Program-made: the position numbers and the translations under genes
Notes under the pieces: generated by a model
What the model was told of the DNA's origin: nothing
Databases searched by the model: none
What the model saw: the letters and a program-made list of their open reading frames with translations, nothing else
Source: Marinobacter arenosus
Lineage (GTDB): Bacteria; Pseudomonadota; Gammaproteobacteria; Pseudomonadales; Oleiphilaceae
Length of the DNA: 64,000 bases
Assembly (NCBI RefSeq): GCF_019264345.1
Contig: NZ_JAHVAO010000001.1
Coordinates: 2,046,001 to 2,110,000 of the forward strand
Direction: 5' to 3'
In this document: one piece after another, positions 9,047 to 18,178 of the stretch
How positions within the stretch are numbered: position 1 is the stretch's first letter
Layout: each line of letters opens with the position of its first letter

Positions 9047-9330
9047 GCTTACTCTCCTGGTTCCGTTGGGCGCAATAATAATTGTCCTACAATCATGCGC
9101 GCAACTGTTTCGCTTGGTTAACAGCACCCGAACCGGACAGATCGGGCCACTGGACACGTCAGGCAGCCATCATACCCATCCCCCCGTCGTTGACCAATGC
9201 CAGCGCAGACGGACAGTCACCGGGTTTTCTGCCAATAGCCATAAATACAGACCCCGGGGCCCGGCACTGCCCCTCCCTTCCGTCGATCCTCTCCGGTATA
9301 ATCGGCCGTTTTACGACAGGACCGACCGTT
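9047..9330. other. Intergenic region between rubA and hpt
   Basis: This 284-bp gap separates divergent genes. On the forward strand a perfect TATAAT (9297-9302) lies 29 bp before the hpt start, but its -35 is poor. On the reverse strand TTGCGC, 18 bp, then TATTAT could serve rubA. I see no convincing coding frame, RNA gene or repeat in the middle. Confidence 0.4.
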
Positions 9331-9888
9331 ATGACCGATACCGTCGCCGAACTGAATCAGGTAATGGAAGAAGCCGACTGCCTGGTGAACGAACAGCAGG
9401 TACAGGCCGCCATCCGCAAACTGGCTGACGACATCACCGACCGCCTTCGGGACAGCAATCCGCTGCTCTTCTGCGTCATGAACGGCGGCCTGATACTGAC
9501 CGGCCAGTTGCTGACCCAACTGAAATTCCCGGTGCAGGCCGAGTACCTGCACGCCACCCGCTATCGCCAGGAAACCACCGGCGGCATCCTGGAGTGGAAG
9601 CTGCGCCCGGACGTCGACATGAACGGCCGCACCATCCTGATCGTCGACGACATCCTCGATGAAGGTACGACCCTCTGCGCCATCGCAGACTACTGCCGGG
9701 CTCACGGTGCCAAGGAAGTCCTGACGGCGGTGCTGGTCGACAAACAGCACGATCGCAAGGCCCAACCCGGCCTGAAGGCCGACTTCACCGGACTGGACGT
9801 CGAAGATCGGTTCCTGTTCGGGTTTGGAATGGATTACAAGGGCTATTGGCGCAACGCGCCCGGAATTTATGCCGTCAAGGGACTTTGA
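9331..9888 (+). CDS. hpt: Hypoxanthine-guanine phosphoribosyltransferase
   Basis: Purine salvage enzyme that joins hypoxanthine or guanine to PRPP, giving IMP or GMP. The PRPP-binding signature ILIVDDILDEGTTL is near residue 100, and the N-terminal loop FCVMNGGLILTGQL and the C-terminal DRFLFGFGMDYKGYWRNAPGI base-binding segment are clear. Its 185 aa fit the bacterial HGPRT-like group found in Pseudomonas and relatives. The ATG at 9331 is used. Its last 20 bp overlap the longest good start of ubiC, suggesting coupled translation. Confidence 0.9.
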   Translation: MTDTVAELNQVMEEADCLVNEQQVQAAIRKLADDITDRLRDSNPLLFCVMNGGLILTGQLLTQLKFPVQAEYLHATRYRQETTGGILEWKLRPDVDMNGRTILIVDDILDEGTTLCAIADYCRAHGAKEVLTAVLVDKQHDRKAQPGLKADFTGLDVEDRFLFGFGMDYKGYWRNAPGIYAVKGL

Positions 9889-10450
9889 CGCCATCTCACA
9901 CCAACCTTCCGGACGCCCCGACGAGCGCTGTTTGATCATTCCACCGACCGACTGGTACAGCTCCCTCGTCGCCGCCGGACTCCGCAACCCTGACGTGCAC
10001 GGCCCGGCCCGCTACTGGCTGCAGGTAGAGGGCTCGTTCACCCGGGCGCTGCAACAGCGGTGCCTGCATTCCTTCCACGTCGAGGTTCAGCGCGAGGGTT
10101 TTGCCGTGCCCACGCTGGAGGAGGCGCGCCACCTGGAAATCCCGACGCGGCAGCGAGCGTGGATTCGCGAGGTGCGGCTGTGCGGGGACGGCATGCCCTG
10201 GGTACTCGCCCGCACGATCATTCCCCTTGGCTGCCTGGAAGGTCGTGGCCGCCGCCTGCGCCATCTGGGCAACCGCCCCCTGGGCGCCTATCTGTTCAGC
10301 AGCCCGGACTGGCAACGCGGCCCCCTGGAAACCGGCCTCTGCAACCGGTCCCTGGAGGGACAGCCGGAAGTCGCGCGGCGGTCACTGTTTCACCGCAATG
10401 GCCAGGCCCTGCTGGTGGGCGAATACTTTTTGCCCGACCTGTATCGCTGA
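9869..10450 (+). CDS. ubiC: Chorismate lyase
   Basis: First committed step of ubiquinone synthesis: chorismate to 4-hydroxybenzoate and pyruvate, in the cytoplasm. Landmarks are VEGSFTRALQQ, IREVRLCGDGMPWVLARTIIP, LGNRPLGAYLFSSPDWQRG and SLFHRNGQALLVGEYFLPDL, where the Glu of GEYFLP corresponds to the catalytic acid. The start is uncertain. The ATG at 9869 overlaps hpt and gives 193 aa; a TTG at 9932 would give 172 aa. The protein sits directly upstream of ubiA, whose product uses its product. Confidence 0.88.
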   Translation: MPSRDFDAISHQPSGRPDERCLIIPPTDWYSSLVAAGLRNPDVHGPARYWLQVEGSFTRALQQRCLHSFHVEVQREGFAVPTLEEARHLEIPTRQRAWIREVRLCGDGMPWVLARTIIPLGCLEGRGRRLRHLGNRPLGAYLFSSPDWQRGPLETGLCNRSLEGQPEVARRSLFHRNGQALLVGEYFLPDLYR

Positions 10451-10529
10451 CGCCAGCCTTTAACCCCTCCCCCCCGGCTGGCTATAATCCCTGCATCCCG
10501 TTCACCGCGCCACCAAACGGATCTGCTTT

Positions 10530-11417
10530 ATGCTGCTTAATGCCATGCCCGATCACGTCCAGAACCGGCTGGCCGACTACGCCAGACTGCTGCGTATCGA
10601 CCGCCCGATTGGAAGCCTGCTACTGCTCTGGCCCACCTACTGGGCACTCTGGCTGGCCGGTGAGGGCAGCCCGGACATCGGCAATATCATTGTGTTTACC
10701 CTGGGCGTGTTTTTCATGCGTGCCGCCGGCTGCGCCATCAACGACTTTGCCGACCGAGACTGGGATCGCCACGTCAAGCGCACCCAGGACCGACCTCTGA
10801 CCGCGGGACGGATCAAGGCCTGGGAGGCCGTCGCACTTTTTGCGGGCCTGTGCCTGGTGTCCTTTCTGATGGTGGTGCTGTTCACCAACACCCTGACCTT
10901 CTACCTGTCGTTTGGTGGCGCTGTGCTGGCGTTCATCTACCCCTTCATGAAGCGCTACACCCACTTGCCCCAATTGTTCCTGGGCGCGGCGTTTTCCTGG
11001 GCCATTCCCATGGCCTGGGCGGCCCAGGCCAACGAAGTCAGCCAGATCATGTGGCTGCTGTTTACCGCCAACGTGCTGTGGACGGTGGCGTACGACACTT
11101 TCTACGCCATGGTGGACCGGGACGACGATCTCAAAGTGGGCATCAAGTCGACTGCCATTCTGTTCGGGGATGCCGATCGCGCCATCATTGGGATCCTTCA
11201 AACCATGGTGGTTGTCATACTGCTCATGGTGGGCCTGCGCGCTGAACTGGGGGCTTTCTATTATCTGGGTCTGGCGGGCATGGCCGGCCTGTTCGTCTAC
11301 CAGCAGTACCTGGCAAGGAACCGGTCCCGGGAGGGCTGCTTCAAGGCCTTCCTGAACAATAACTGGGCCGGTTTTGCCGTGTTCGCAGGGCTGGTCATCG
11401 ATCTGATGATTGCCTGA
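10530..11417 (+). CDS. ubiA: 4-hydroxybenzoate polyprenyltransferase
   Basis: Integral inner-membrane prenyltransferase that attaches the polyprenyl chain to 4-hydroxybenzoate. The two aspartate-rich motifs that bind Mg-diphosphate are visible: [15 protein letters not shown] (about residues 70-84) and [19 protein letters not shown] (about 190-208). Around eight hydrophobic helices span the rest. The N-terminus has two candidate ATGs (10530 and 10545); the first is used. The stop lies only 2 bp before a PHO box, so the phoB promoter starts directly at the 3' end of this gene. Confidence 0.95.
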   Translation: MLLNAMPDHVQNRLADYARLLRIDRPIGSLLLLWPTYWALWLAGEGSPDIGNIIVFTLGVFFMRAAGCAINDFADRDWDRHVKRTQDRPLTAGRIKAWEAVALFAGLCLVSFLMVVLFTNTLTFYLSFGGAVLAFIYPFMKRYTHLPQLFLGAAFSWAIPMAWAAQANEVSQIMWLLFTANVLWTVAYDTFYAMVDRDDDLKVGIKSTAILFGDADRAIIGILQTMVVVILLMVGLRAELGAFYYLGLAGMAGLFVYQQYLARNRSREGCFKAFLNNNWAGFAVFAGLVIDLMIA

Positions 11418-11419
11418 AC

Positions 11420-11453
11420 CTGTCATATACTTGTAATACTTGAGCGTTGTAAT
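11420..11453 (+). promoter_or_regulatory. PHO box and -10 element of phoB
   Basis: CTGTCAT, 4 bp, TTGTAAT (11420-11437) matches the two direct 7-mers of the PhoB site; the first is a perfect CTGTCAT. Exactly 10 bp later a TGTAAT (11448-11453) can act as -10, the standard layout in which PhoB replaces the -35. This predicts autoactivation of phoBR under phosphate starvation. Confidence 0.8.
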
Positions 11454-11492
11454 GAGTCAGCAACAAATCAAGGTCTGACACAGGTTTAGCTT

Positions 11493-12185
11493 ATGTCTGG
11501 AAAAACCGTCCTGATCGTCGATGACGAGGCGCCCATCCGGGAAATGATTGCCGTGGCTCTCGAAATGGCGGATTACGACTACTTAGAGGCAGCGGATGCC
11601 CGGGAAGCCCATGCCCTGATTGTCGACAAACAACCGGATCTGGTCCTGCTGGACTGGATGCTGCCGGGAACCAGCGGTGTCGAACTGGCGCGTCGCCTGA
11701 AAAAAGAGGAATCGACCGCCGACATCCCCATCATCATGCTGACCGCCAAGGTCGAAGAGGACAACAAGATCCAGGGACTCGAAGTCGGTGCGGATGATTA
11801 CATCACCAAGCCTTTCAGCCCGCGGGAACTGGTGGCCCGACTCAAGGCGGTCCTGCGCCGCGCCACGCCGCCGGGGGTCGACACCCCGATCGAAGTGGAT
11901 GGGCTCACGCTGGACCCCATCGGCCACCGGGTCACCACAAACGATGGTGCGCTGAACATGGGACCAACGGAATACCGGTTGCTCCAGTTCTTCATGACGC
12001 ACCAGGAACGGGTCTATACGCGTTCCCAGCTCCTGGATCAGGTCTGGGGTGGTAACGTTTACGTAGAAGAGCGTACCGTTGATGTCCACATTCGCCGGCT
12101 GCGCAAGGCGCTGGGTGACAGGTATGATCACCTGATCCAGACGGTTCGGGGAACGGGCTACCGATTCTCGACCAGGGCCGCCTGA
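11493..12185 (+). CDS. phoB: Phosphate regulon response regulator
   Basis: Transcription factor activated by PhoR in low phosphate. The receiver domain (about 1-120) has the acidic pocket VDDEAP (D10, D11), the phospho-acceptor D54 in LLDWMLPG, and the conserved Lys of [11 protein letters not shown]. The C-terminal winged helix (about 130-228) shows [33 protein letters not shown] and [14 protein letters not shown], all typical of PhoB. It is preceded by its own PHO box and followed 52 bp later by phoR. Confidence 0.97.
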   Translation: MSGKTVLIVDDEAPIREMIAVALEMADYDYLEAADAREAHALIVDKQPDLVLLDWMLPGTSGVELARRLKKEESTADIPIIMLTAKVEEDNKIQGLEVGADDYITKPFSPRELVARLKAVLRRATPPGVDTPIEVDGLTLDPIGHRVTTNDGALNMGPTEYRLLQFFMTHQERVYTRSQLLDQVWGGNVYVEERTVDVHIRRLRKALGDRYDHLIQTVRGTGYRFSTRAA

Positions 12186-12237
12186 CCAGCCCCGGCCGCA
12201 GGGCATCAACTCGGCACATGACACAAGGCAGCGTTTG

Positions 12238-13554
12238 ATGCAGCACAACTGGTCGCGGTACCTCCGCTATATCATGGGCGGCCTCATCGGCTCGACCATA
12301 GTCGGCCTGTATTTTGGTGAACCCGTCTACGGGCTCACCATCGGGCTGATCGTTTACCTCTGGTGGACCCTGGTCCAGGCCCGGCGCCTGTACCAATGGC
12401 TCGCCAACCCGAGCGCCTCCGAAGATGCGCCCCAAAGCGTTGGCCTGTGGGGCGACATTTTCGACAACCTCCACAAACTGCACCAGACCCACCTCAGGGT
12501 CCGGGACCGCCTCAGGGCCCAGATCAACCGGGTCCAGGAATCCACCAACGCCATGCGCGACGGGGTCATCATGACCGACCACCAGGGAGCGATGGAATGG
12601 TGGAACGGGTCGGCCGAGTACCTCCTGGGTTTCCGGCGAAACACCGACCAGGGCCAATACATACACAACCTGATTCGTGCCCCCGCCTTCAAAAGCTATT
12701 TCGATTCCCGGGACTACCGCGAACCACTGGAAATCCACTCACCGGCCAAGCCGCACATCCGCCTGCAGATCCAGATCAGCCTGTTCGGCGACGACGACCG
12801 GCTGATCGTCGCCAAGGACGTGACACGACTCTTCCAACTGGAGCAGATGCGCCGTGATTTTGTCGGCAACGTCTCCCACGAGATGCGGACACCGCTGACG
12901 GTGATCAGCGGCTACCTGGAAACACTGGTGGACAACGCCGACGACCTTCCGCCGAAATGGCGACGGGCAATTAATACCATGTCGGAGCAGTCATCCCGCA
13001 TGGAAGCCCTGATCACCGATCTGATCCTGCTGTCGAAGATCGAGACCGGGGAGCAGACCGTGAACGACAGCCTCACCGACGTGGAAGGCTTGCTCGCGCA
13101 GATTTGCCAGGATGCCCAGGTTCTGAGTGGTGAGAAGCAGCACGAAATCAACATACGGGTTGCCGACCATCGATTACTGCGCGGCGATGAAAGCCAGTTG
13201 CGTAGCGCGTTTTCCAACCTGATCTTCAATGCGGTGAAATACACCCCGGCACAGGGCCGCATTACCGTTACCTGGACCACCAACCGGGAAGGCGCCCACC
13301 TGGCCGTGAGGGATACCGGCATCGGCATCGACCCGATTCATATCCCCCGACTGACGGAACGTTTCTACCGGGCCGACCCCAGTCGCCACAAGGACACCGG
13401 CGGAACCGGCCTGGGCCTGGCCATCGTCAAACACGTGCTGCTCAATCACGACGGCAATCTGGAGATTCGCAGTCACATTGGCGAAGGCAGCGAATTCATC
13501 TGCCACTTCCCCCGGGAACGGCTGGTCGAACGGGTACCGGAAAGCACCGAGTGA
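12238..13554 (+). CDS. phoR: Phosphate regulon sensor histidine kinase
   Basis: Membrane kinase that phosphorylates PhoB when phosphate transport through Pst falls. Two N-terminal hydrophobic segments (about residues 10-50) with no large periplasmic domain are typical of PhoR. A PAS domain (about 95-195: DGVIMTDHQGAMEWWN) follows, then the HisKA site VGNVSHEMRTPL with H214, and the ATPase boxes FSNLIFNAVKYT, VRDTGIGI and GTGLGLAIVKHVL. The ATG at 12238 is used (438 aa); an adjoining TTG would add one codon. It ends 10 bp from the convergent regulator gene. Confidence 0.96.
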   Translation: MQHNWSRYLRYIMGGLIGSTIVGLYFGEPVYGLTIGLIVYLWWTLVQARRLYQWLANPSASEDAPQSVGLWGDIFDNLHKLHQTHLRVRDRLRAQINRVQESTNAMRDGVIMTDHQGAMEWWNGSAEYLLGFRRNTDQGQYIHNLIRAPAFKSYFDSRDYREPLEIHSPAKPHIRLQIQISLFGDDDRLIVAKDVTRLFQLEQMRRDFVGNVSHEMRTPLTVISGYLETLVDNADDLPPKWRRAINTMSEQSSRMEALITDLILLSKIETGEQTVNDSLTDVEGLLAQICQDAQVLSGEKQHEINIRVADHRLLRGDESQLRSAFSNLIFNAVKYTPAQGRITVTWTTNREGAHLAVRDTGIGIDPIHIPRLTERFYRADPSRHKDTGGTGLGLAIVKHVLLNHDGNLEIRSHIGEGSEFICHFPRERLVERVPESTE

Positions 13555-13564
13555 CGGCCGCCGC

Positions 13565-14440
13565 TCAGCGGTTGCCGGCGCGGAACCGGGCGATGAAGCG
13601 CGACAGGTCCTCCATCTTCTTCGGATCCTCGTCCACGAAGCGGATGGTGACGCTGACAAAATCCGTGTCCTGGCGTTTGTCCACCGCCTGCAACTGGTGG
13701 ACGTAGCCGTTCAGACGAGCCATCTGCCCCTCGCCAATCTCGATATCAATCACCGCCTGGTCGAGAATGCCGGGGAACGCCTGGTCACGCTTGGCCAGCA
13801 CCCGCACTTCCGTCAGATTGATGTCCTTGATGACCGACTTCAGGGTGCTGTCCGCAAACCGAACGGACGCCACACTGAGCGCGGGCCGGGCCGGGGCGGC
13901 ACCGGTACCCGCATCGCCCCCTCTCACTAACGGCGAGGATGGCGCCTCAACCGGCGTTTCCGGGGCGGGCTCACGTCTTTGGGTCAGCAACGCTGCGGAT
14001 TCCTTGAACGCGTCTGCGGGCCCGCCCATGGATTTGCCGCTCCGGTCCATGGCCTGCGCAAGCCGGCTCCCCATCACCTTGATGACCTTTTTGCACAAGC
14101 CATCGGGGCTGAACGGCTTGCCCAGATACTCCGACACGCCCTCTTTGACCGCCTCAATCACATGGTCCTTGTCGCCCCGGCTGGTAATCATGATGAACGG
14201 CACCGTTTTGTACTGGGGTTGCTGACGCATCCACTGGAGCAGTTCCAGGCCCGACATCTCCGGCATTTCCCAGTCACAGAGCACCAGGTCAAAGGTGGTT
14301 CGGGACATCAGCGACTGGGCTCTGCGACCATCCTGGGCATCGGTGGTTTCGAACACGGGAAAGCGCTGGCGCACCGTCCGTTTGACCAGGTCCCTGACAA
14401 AGCTGGCATCGTCCACCACCAGCGCTTTCAGCGTTGCCAT
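13565..14440 (-). CDS. Response regulator: CheY-like receiver, Pro/Ala linker, PilZ-like C-terminal domain
   Basis: Residues 1-125 are a receiver domain with VVDDASFVRD, the phospho-acceptor in LVLCDWEMPEMSG and the Lys in EYLGKPFSPDG; these resemble chemotaxis CheY receivers. A 60-residue Pro/Ala/Gly-rich linker follows. The C-terminal 100 residues (SVRFADSTLKSVIKDINLTEVRVLAKR onward) resemble a PilZ-type beta-barrel, but the RxxxR and [D/N]xSxxG c-di-GMP motifs are weak, so nucleotide binding is uncertain. No DNA-binding domain is seen. A link between phospho-signalling and motility or c-di-GMP is plausible but inferred. Confidence 0.75.
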   Translation of the reverse strand: MATLKALVVDDASFVRDLVKRTVRQRFPVFETTDAQDGRRAQSLMSRTTFDLVLCDWEMPEMSGLELLQWMRQQPQYKTVPFIMITSRGDKDHVIEAVKEGVSEYLGKPFSPDGLCKKVIKVMGSRLAQAMDRSGKSMGGPADAFKESAALLTQRREPAPETPVEAPSSPLVRGGDAGTGAAPARPALSVASVRFADSTLKSVIKDINLTEVRVLAKRDQAFPGILDQAVIDIEIGEGQMARLNGYVHQLQAVDKRQDTDFVSVTIRFVDEDPKKMEDLSRFIARFRAGNR

Positions 14441-14681
14441 GAATGCTACCTTCCGTTAACCGCCGCCCAAGTGTTATCGCCCAACTATAGAACATCGGTC
14501 TGCACCGGAAACCCCACCGCTACAAAAAGACGACAAACCAGACAAGTAACGCGACAGATTGGAACCTCGAGGTTAAACAATTGTCACTCGGAAGGGCCCC
14601 ATCCGGTATTTCTGTCGCTTCAAAACGCGCTACCATGGAGGCCCCGATTTCCACACCATCGATACCGTGCCGAGGTTTTGT

Positions 14682-15935
14682 GTGCTGAACGCCATTGCAA
14701 GGATTCTGCCCCGTCGGAGTGCCGTTTACAGTCTTTCCATCACCGGTCTCCTGGCCGGCCTGGCCATGCCCGCTCTGGGCCAGGACGACTCATCCGCCGC
14801 ACCGGCCGATGGCTTTGCCGAATGCAAGGCTCGTCTGCAGGAGCGGGCCACGGCCGCCGGTGTCAGCACCGAAACCGCCAGCACGGTCATGGCCCGGGTC
14901 GAACACCTGGACCGTGTTATCGAACTGGACCGGCGCCAGCCCGAGTTCACCACCACCTTTGCCGACTACCTGAATCGTCGCGTGAACGAGGATCGCATCA
15001 CCAAGGGCCGGGAACTGCTGAAGGAGCATAGCGACCTGCTGGAGCGGGTAACCGCCGAGACCGGCGTACCCGCGCCCTACCTCGTGGCATTCTGGGGTCT
15101 GGAAACCAACTTCGGCAGCTACTTTGGCAAGATGTCGGTACCCAGCGCACTCACCACGCTGGCCTGCGATCCCCGCCGCAGCAGTTTCTTCACCCAGCAA
15201 CTGATCGCCGCCTTGCGCATCATCGATGAAGGCGCGATTGCCGCCGAGCAGATGGAAGGGTCCTGGGCCGGCGCCATGGGGCACGTGCAGTTCATGCCCA
15301 CGGTGTTCCTCAAACACGCCGTGGACGCCGATGGCGACGGCCGCCGGGATCTGTGGAACAGCTTGCCGGACGCCATGATGTCCGCGGGCAAGTTCCTGGA
15401 ATCCATGGGCTGGGACCCGGACTATCGCTGGGGCCGGGAAGTCATCCTGCCCGACAACTTTGATTATTCCCTGGCGGATGGCCGCAAGCTTCCGCTGACC
15501 AAGTGGCGCGAACTGGGCATTACCGACGCCTTCGGCAACGCCCTGGCCAACGCCTCCATCGACGCCTCGCTGGTGGTGCCGGCAGGCCACCAGGGGCCGG
15601 CTTTCCTGGCGTACCACAACTTCAAGGTGATCATGGGCTGGAACCGCTCGGAGTTCTACGCCATCGCGGTTGGCCATCTGGCCGACCGGGTTGCCGGCGC
15701 GGGCGGCCTGCAGAATCCACCGCCTGAAGACGTCCCGTCCCTGTCACGGGCGGCCATTCTGGAATTGCAGGAAACCCTGAACCAACGGGGTTATGACAGC
15801 GGCACACCCGACGGCATTATGGGCCCGGGAACCCGTTCTGCCATCCGACAGTTCCAGGCGTCCGCTGGACTGGTTGCCGATGGCTATCCCGGTGAAACGG
15901 TGTTGGAGAAACTGGGGGTCAGCGTAGAGCGATAG
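14682..15935 (+). CDS. Periplasmic lytic murein transglycosylase, MltB type, with peptidoglycan-binding domain
   Basis: Cleaves glycan strands of peptidoglycan. The catalytic SLT_2 domain carries VAFWGLETNFGSYFG (with the catalytic Glu), SWAGAMGHVQFMPTVF and DLWNSLPDAMMSAGKFLESMGW. The last 60 residues are a PG_binding_1 domain (LQETLNQRGYDSGTPDGIMGPGTRSAIRQFQ). An N-terminal signal peptide ends near PALGQ. I prefer the GTG at 14682, since GAGG sits six bases upstream; a GTG at 14667 is the alternative. It has no lipobox, so it should be a soluble periplasmic member. Confidence 0.9.
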   Translation: MLNAIARILPRRSAVYSLSITGLLAGLAMPALGQDDSSAAPADGFAECKARLQERATAAGVSTETASTVMARVEHLDRVIELDRRQPEFTTTFADYLNRRVNEDRITKGRELLKEHSDLLERVTAETGVPAPYLVAFWGLETNFGSYFGKMSVPSALTTLACDPRRSSFFTQQLIAALRIIDEGAIAAEQMEGSWAGAMGHVQFMPTVFLKHAVDADGDGRRDLWNSLPDAMMSAGKFLESMGWDPDYRWGREVILPDNFDYSLADGRKLPLTKWRELGITDAFGNALANASIDASLVVPAGHQGPAFLAYHNFKVIMGWNRSEFYAIAVGHLADRVAGAGGLQNPPPEDVPSLSRAAILELQETLNQRGYDSGTPDGIMGPGTRSAIRQFQASAGLVADGYPGETVLEKLGVSVER

Positions 15936-15941
15936 CCCGAC

Positions 15942-16970
15942 ATGGATTCCATTACCCAAGTGGCACTGGGCGCGTCAATTGCCGGTGCCGTTGCAGGCAA
16001 AGCCCTGGGCCGAAGCGCCCTGGTCGTGGGCGCCGTGCTTGGCACCCTGCCGGATCTGGACGTGGTGATTGACTACGGCTCTGCCGTTAGCAACTTTACC
16101 CAGCACCGTGGGTTCAGCCATTCGATCTTCGTGCTGGCACCACTTGCCGTCCTTCTGGCATGGTTGTTCTGGCGCTGGCGGCCTCAGTTGGGCTTCGTCC
16201 GCTGGCAGGCACTCACCGGGCTGGTCCTGATCACCCATCCGTTACTGGACAGCTTTACCACCTATGGCACCCAGCTGTTCTGGCCATTCGGATCACCGGT
16301 GGCCATCAGCAGTATCTTTATCATCGACCCGCTCTACACCCTGCCCCTGCTGCTGGGCTGTATCGTCTTCCTGGTTCGCCCACCGGCCCGGGCATCGCTT
16401 ATCGCCGGGCTGGCAGTATCCAGCCTGTATCTGGGGTGGACACTGGCGGCGCAGCAGGTCATCACCGAACGGGTGCGACCTGCTCTGGCACGCGCCGGAC
16501 TGCAGAATCCGACCCTACTGGTCCAGCCCATGCCCTTCAACACGGTGCTCTGGCGGGCCACGGCACTCACCGAGCGCCAGCATGTGGAAATTGTCACAGG
16601 CTTTTTCGATGGTGACGCGCCCCTGAACCTGGAGTATTTCCCACGGGATCCGGCGCTGGCCCGGGCGGTGTCGGGATTCCCGGAGGCACAGCGTCTCGAG
16701 TGGTTTACCCGGGGCCTGCTTGACTACAGCCGGGCCGGAGACCAGATCACGGCGACGGATATCCGGCTCGGCATACCCGGCGCCCACCCCTTCACCTTCG
16801 TGCTCGCGCGCCAGGCTACCGATGGTATCCAGCCAGTGCGCAGCGTCCGCACTCCGCGGCCGCAGCTTGATCCGAAAGCACTCGGGCTCCTTTGGGAACG
16901 GCTCACCGGCGAAACCCCGGTACTGTGCCTCGCCGAGCTGGCAGCGCCAACGCCCGGACAGACCTGTTAG
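15942..16970 (+). CDS. YdjM-type inner-membrane protein (DUF457), putative metal-dependent hydrolase
   Basis: The N-terminus MDSITQVALGASIAGAV and the motifs LGTLPDLDVV and HRGFSHSIF, then THPLLDSFTTYGTQLFWPF, define the YdjM/DUF457 family, in which conserved His and Asp residues line the membrane and are thought to bind metal. About five hydrophobic helices fill the first 190 residues; the C-terminal 150 residues are soluble. It follows the transglycosylase by 6 bp, so they are probably cotranscribed. E. coli ydjM is a LexA target, but I see no LexA site here. The exact activity is unknown. Confidence 0.85.
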   Translation: MDSITQVALGASIAGAVAGKALGRSALVVGAVLGTLPDLDVVIDYGSAVSNFTQHRGFSHSIFVLAPLAVLLAWLFWRWRPQLGFVRWQALTGLVLITHPLLDSFTTYGTQLFWPFGSPVAISSIFIIDPLYTLPLLLGCIVFLVRPPARASLIAGLAVSSLYLGWTLAAQQVITERVRPALARAGLQNPTLLVQPMPFNTVLWRATALTERQHVEIVTGFFDGDAPLNLEYFPRDPALARAVSGFPEAQRLEWFTRGLLDYSRAGDQITATDIRLGIPGAHPFTFVLARQATDGIQPVRSVRTPRPQLDPKALGLLWERLTGETPVLCLAELAAPTPGQTC

Positions 16971-16972
16971 CC

Positions 16973-17668
16973 ATGGCGCGACTGGATCAGTTCATTGCCG
17001 CCAGTACACCGCTCTCACGTAAGGACGCCAAACGCGCTATCAGTGCCGGGCGCGTTCAGGTCGATGGCGTCCCCTGCACAGGCGCCAACATCAAACTGCC
17101 AGTGGATGCGGTTGTGACCCTGGATGGACAGACCTGCACCCTTCCCGGAGAGCGCTACCTGATGCTGAACAAACCCGCCGGCGTCGTCAGCGCCACCCGG
17201 GACAGCGAGCACCCGATTGCGCTGGATCTGCTGCCGGAGGCACTCTCTGTCAATCTTCACATCGCGGGCCGGCTGGATGCCGATACCACCGGACTATTAC
17301 TGCTGACCACCGACGGTCAATGGTCCCACCGCATCACATCCCCGCGGGTGGACTGCCCGAAGACCTACAGGGTCACCCTGAGCGATGAACTTTCCGAATC
17401 TGCGGTTCAGCAACTGCAACAGGGCGTGTCCCTGCGCAACGACCCTCAACCCACGCGTCCGGCACGGGTAAGGGTTCTGGAACAACGACTGATTGAGTTG
17501 ACCATTTCCGAGGGACGGTACCACCAGGTCAAGCGCATGCTCGCGGCGGTTGGCAATCACGTGAGCGCGCTGCACCGGGTCAGTATTGGCGCCATTACCC
17601 TTGACCCTGCCCTGGAACCGGGGCAATACAGGGTGCTGACGCCCAAGGAAATCGACAGCGTGGGCTAG
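16973..17668 (+). CDS. rsuA: 16S rRNA pseudouridine(516) synthase
   Basis: Isomerises a uridine in 16S rRNA. An N-terminal S4 RNA-binding domain (MARLDQFIAASTPLSRKDAKRAI) leads into the RsuA/RluB catalytic domain, with HIAGRLDADTTGLLLLTTDG (catalytic Asp in GRLDADT), YLMLNKPAGVVS and EGRYHQVKRMLAAVGNHV. The 231 aa match RsuA (231 aa in E. coli) and are shorter than RluB or RluF. The ATG at 16973 follows the ydjM-like stop by 2 bp, so translation is probably coupled. It is convergent with the next gene, 7 bp apart. Confidence 0.92.
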   Translation: MARLDQFIAASTPLSRKDAKRAISAGRVQVDGVPCTGANIKLPVDAVVTLDGQTCTLPGERYLMLNKPAGVVSATRDSEHPIALDLLPEALSVNLHIAGRLDADTTGLLLLTTDGQWSHRITSPRVDCPKTYRVTLSDELSESAVQQLQQGVSLRNDPQPTRPARVRVLEQRLIELTISEGRYHQVKRMLAAVGNHVSALHRVSIGAITLDPALEPGQYRVLTPKEIDSVG

Positions 17669-17675
17669 GCCGGGA

Positions 17676-18155
17676 TCACAGACGCTCGAAGCGCTGGGCC
17701 TTGAGATTCTTTCGAACCGACCCCGCCTCAAACACCTCACCATTCATGGCGATGTAAACGCCCGCCGGCAACAACTGCACGGCTGCCCAGGCGAAACCGA
17801 TGTTGAACACGGCGTCGGTGCGCCGCATCCGGGCGGGCTGCATGGCGCCGGTCAGGACAATGGTCTTTTCCTTCAGGGTAGCCAGGACCGCCGCGGTGTC
17901 CGCCATGGTGTCCGTGCCGTGAGTCACCAGGATCCGATCACAGTCACTCTCGGTCGCCGCCTGCAACACGGTCTGGCGGTCGGCATCGGTCATCTCCAGG
18001 CTGTCCTTGCGCATCAACTCGCGCAACTGGTAACCGTCCTTGATGTTGGATTCCGACAGCAGGTCCGGGAGCAGGGACGGCCCCACTTCGAACTCGCTGT
18101 TGGCGTCGAAATACACCTTGTCGATAGTGCCACCCGTAGTGAAAATCTGGATCAT
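17676..18155 (-). CDS. Stand-alone asparaginase N-terminal domain protein
   Basis: A 159-aa protein made only of the N-terminal domain of type I/II L-asparaginase. The first nucleophile motif FTTGGTIDKVYFD (T10) and the second motif LVTHGTDTMADTA (T81, D82) are intact, and IVLTGAMQPARM is also present. Full asparaginases have about 330 residues and use the C-terminal domain to bind substrate across subunits; it is absent here and the stop is natural, not a frameshift. The gene lies 23 bp after pbpG on the same strand. Function as an asparaginase is therefore uncertain. Confidence 0.82.
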   Translation of the reverse strand: MIQIFTTGGTIDKVYFDANSEFEVGPSLLPDLLSESNIKDGYQLRELMRKDSLEMTDADRQTVLQAATESDCDRILVTHGTDTMADTAAVLATLKEKTIVLTGAMQPARMRRTDAVFNIGFAWAAVQLLPAGVYIAMNGEVFEAGSVRKNLKAQRFERL

Positions 18156-18178
18156 GACAGAGCGCTTTCCCTTCGGAG

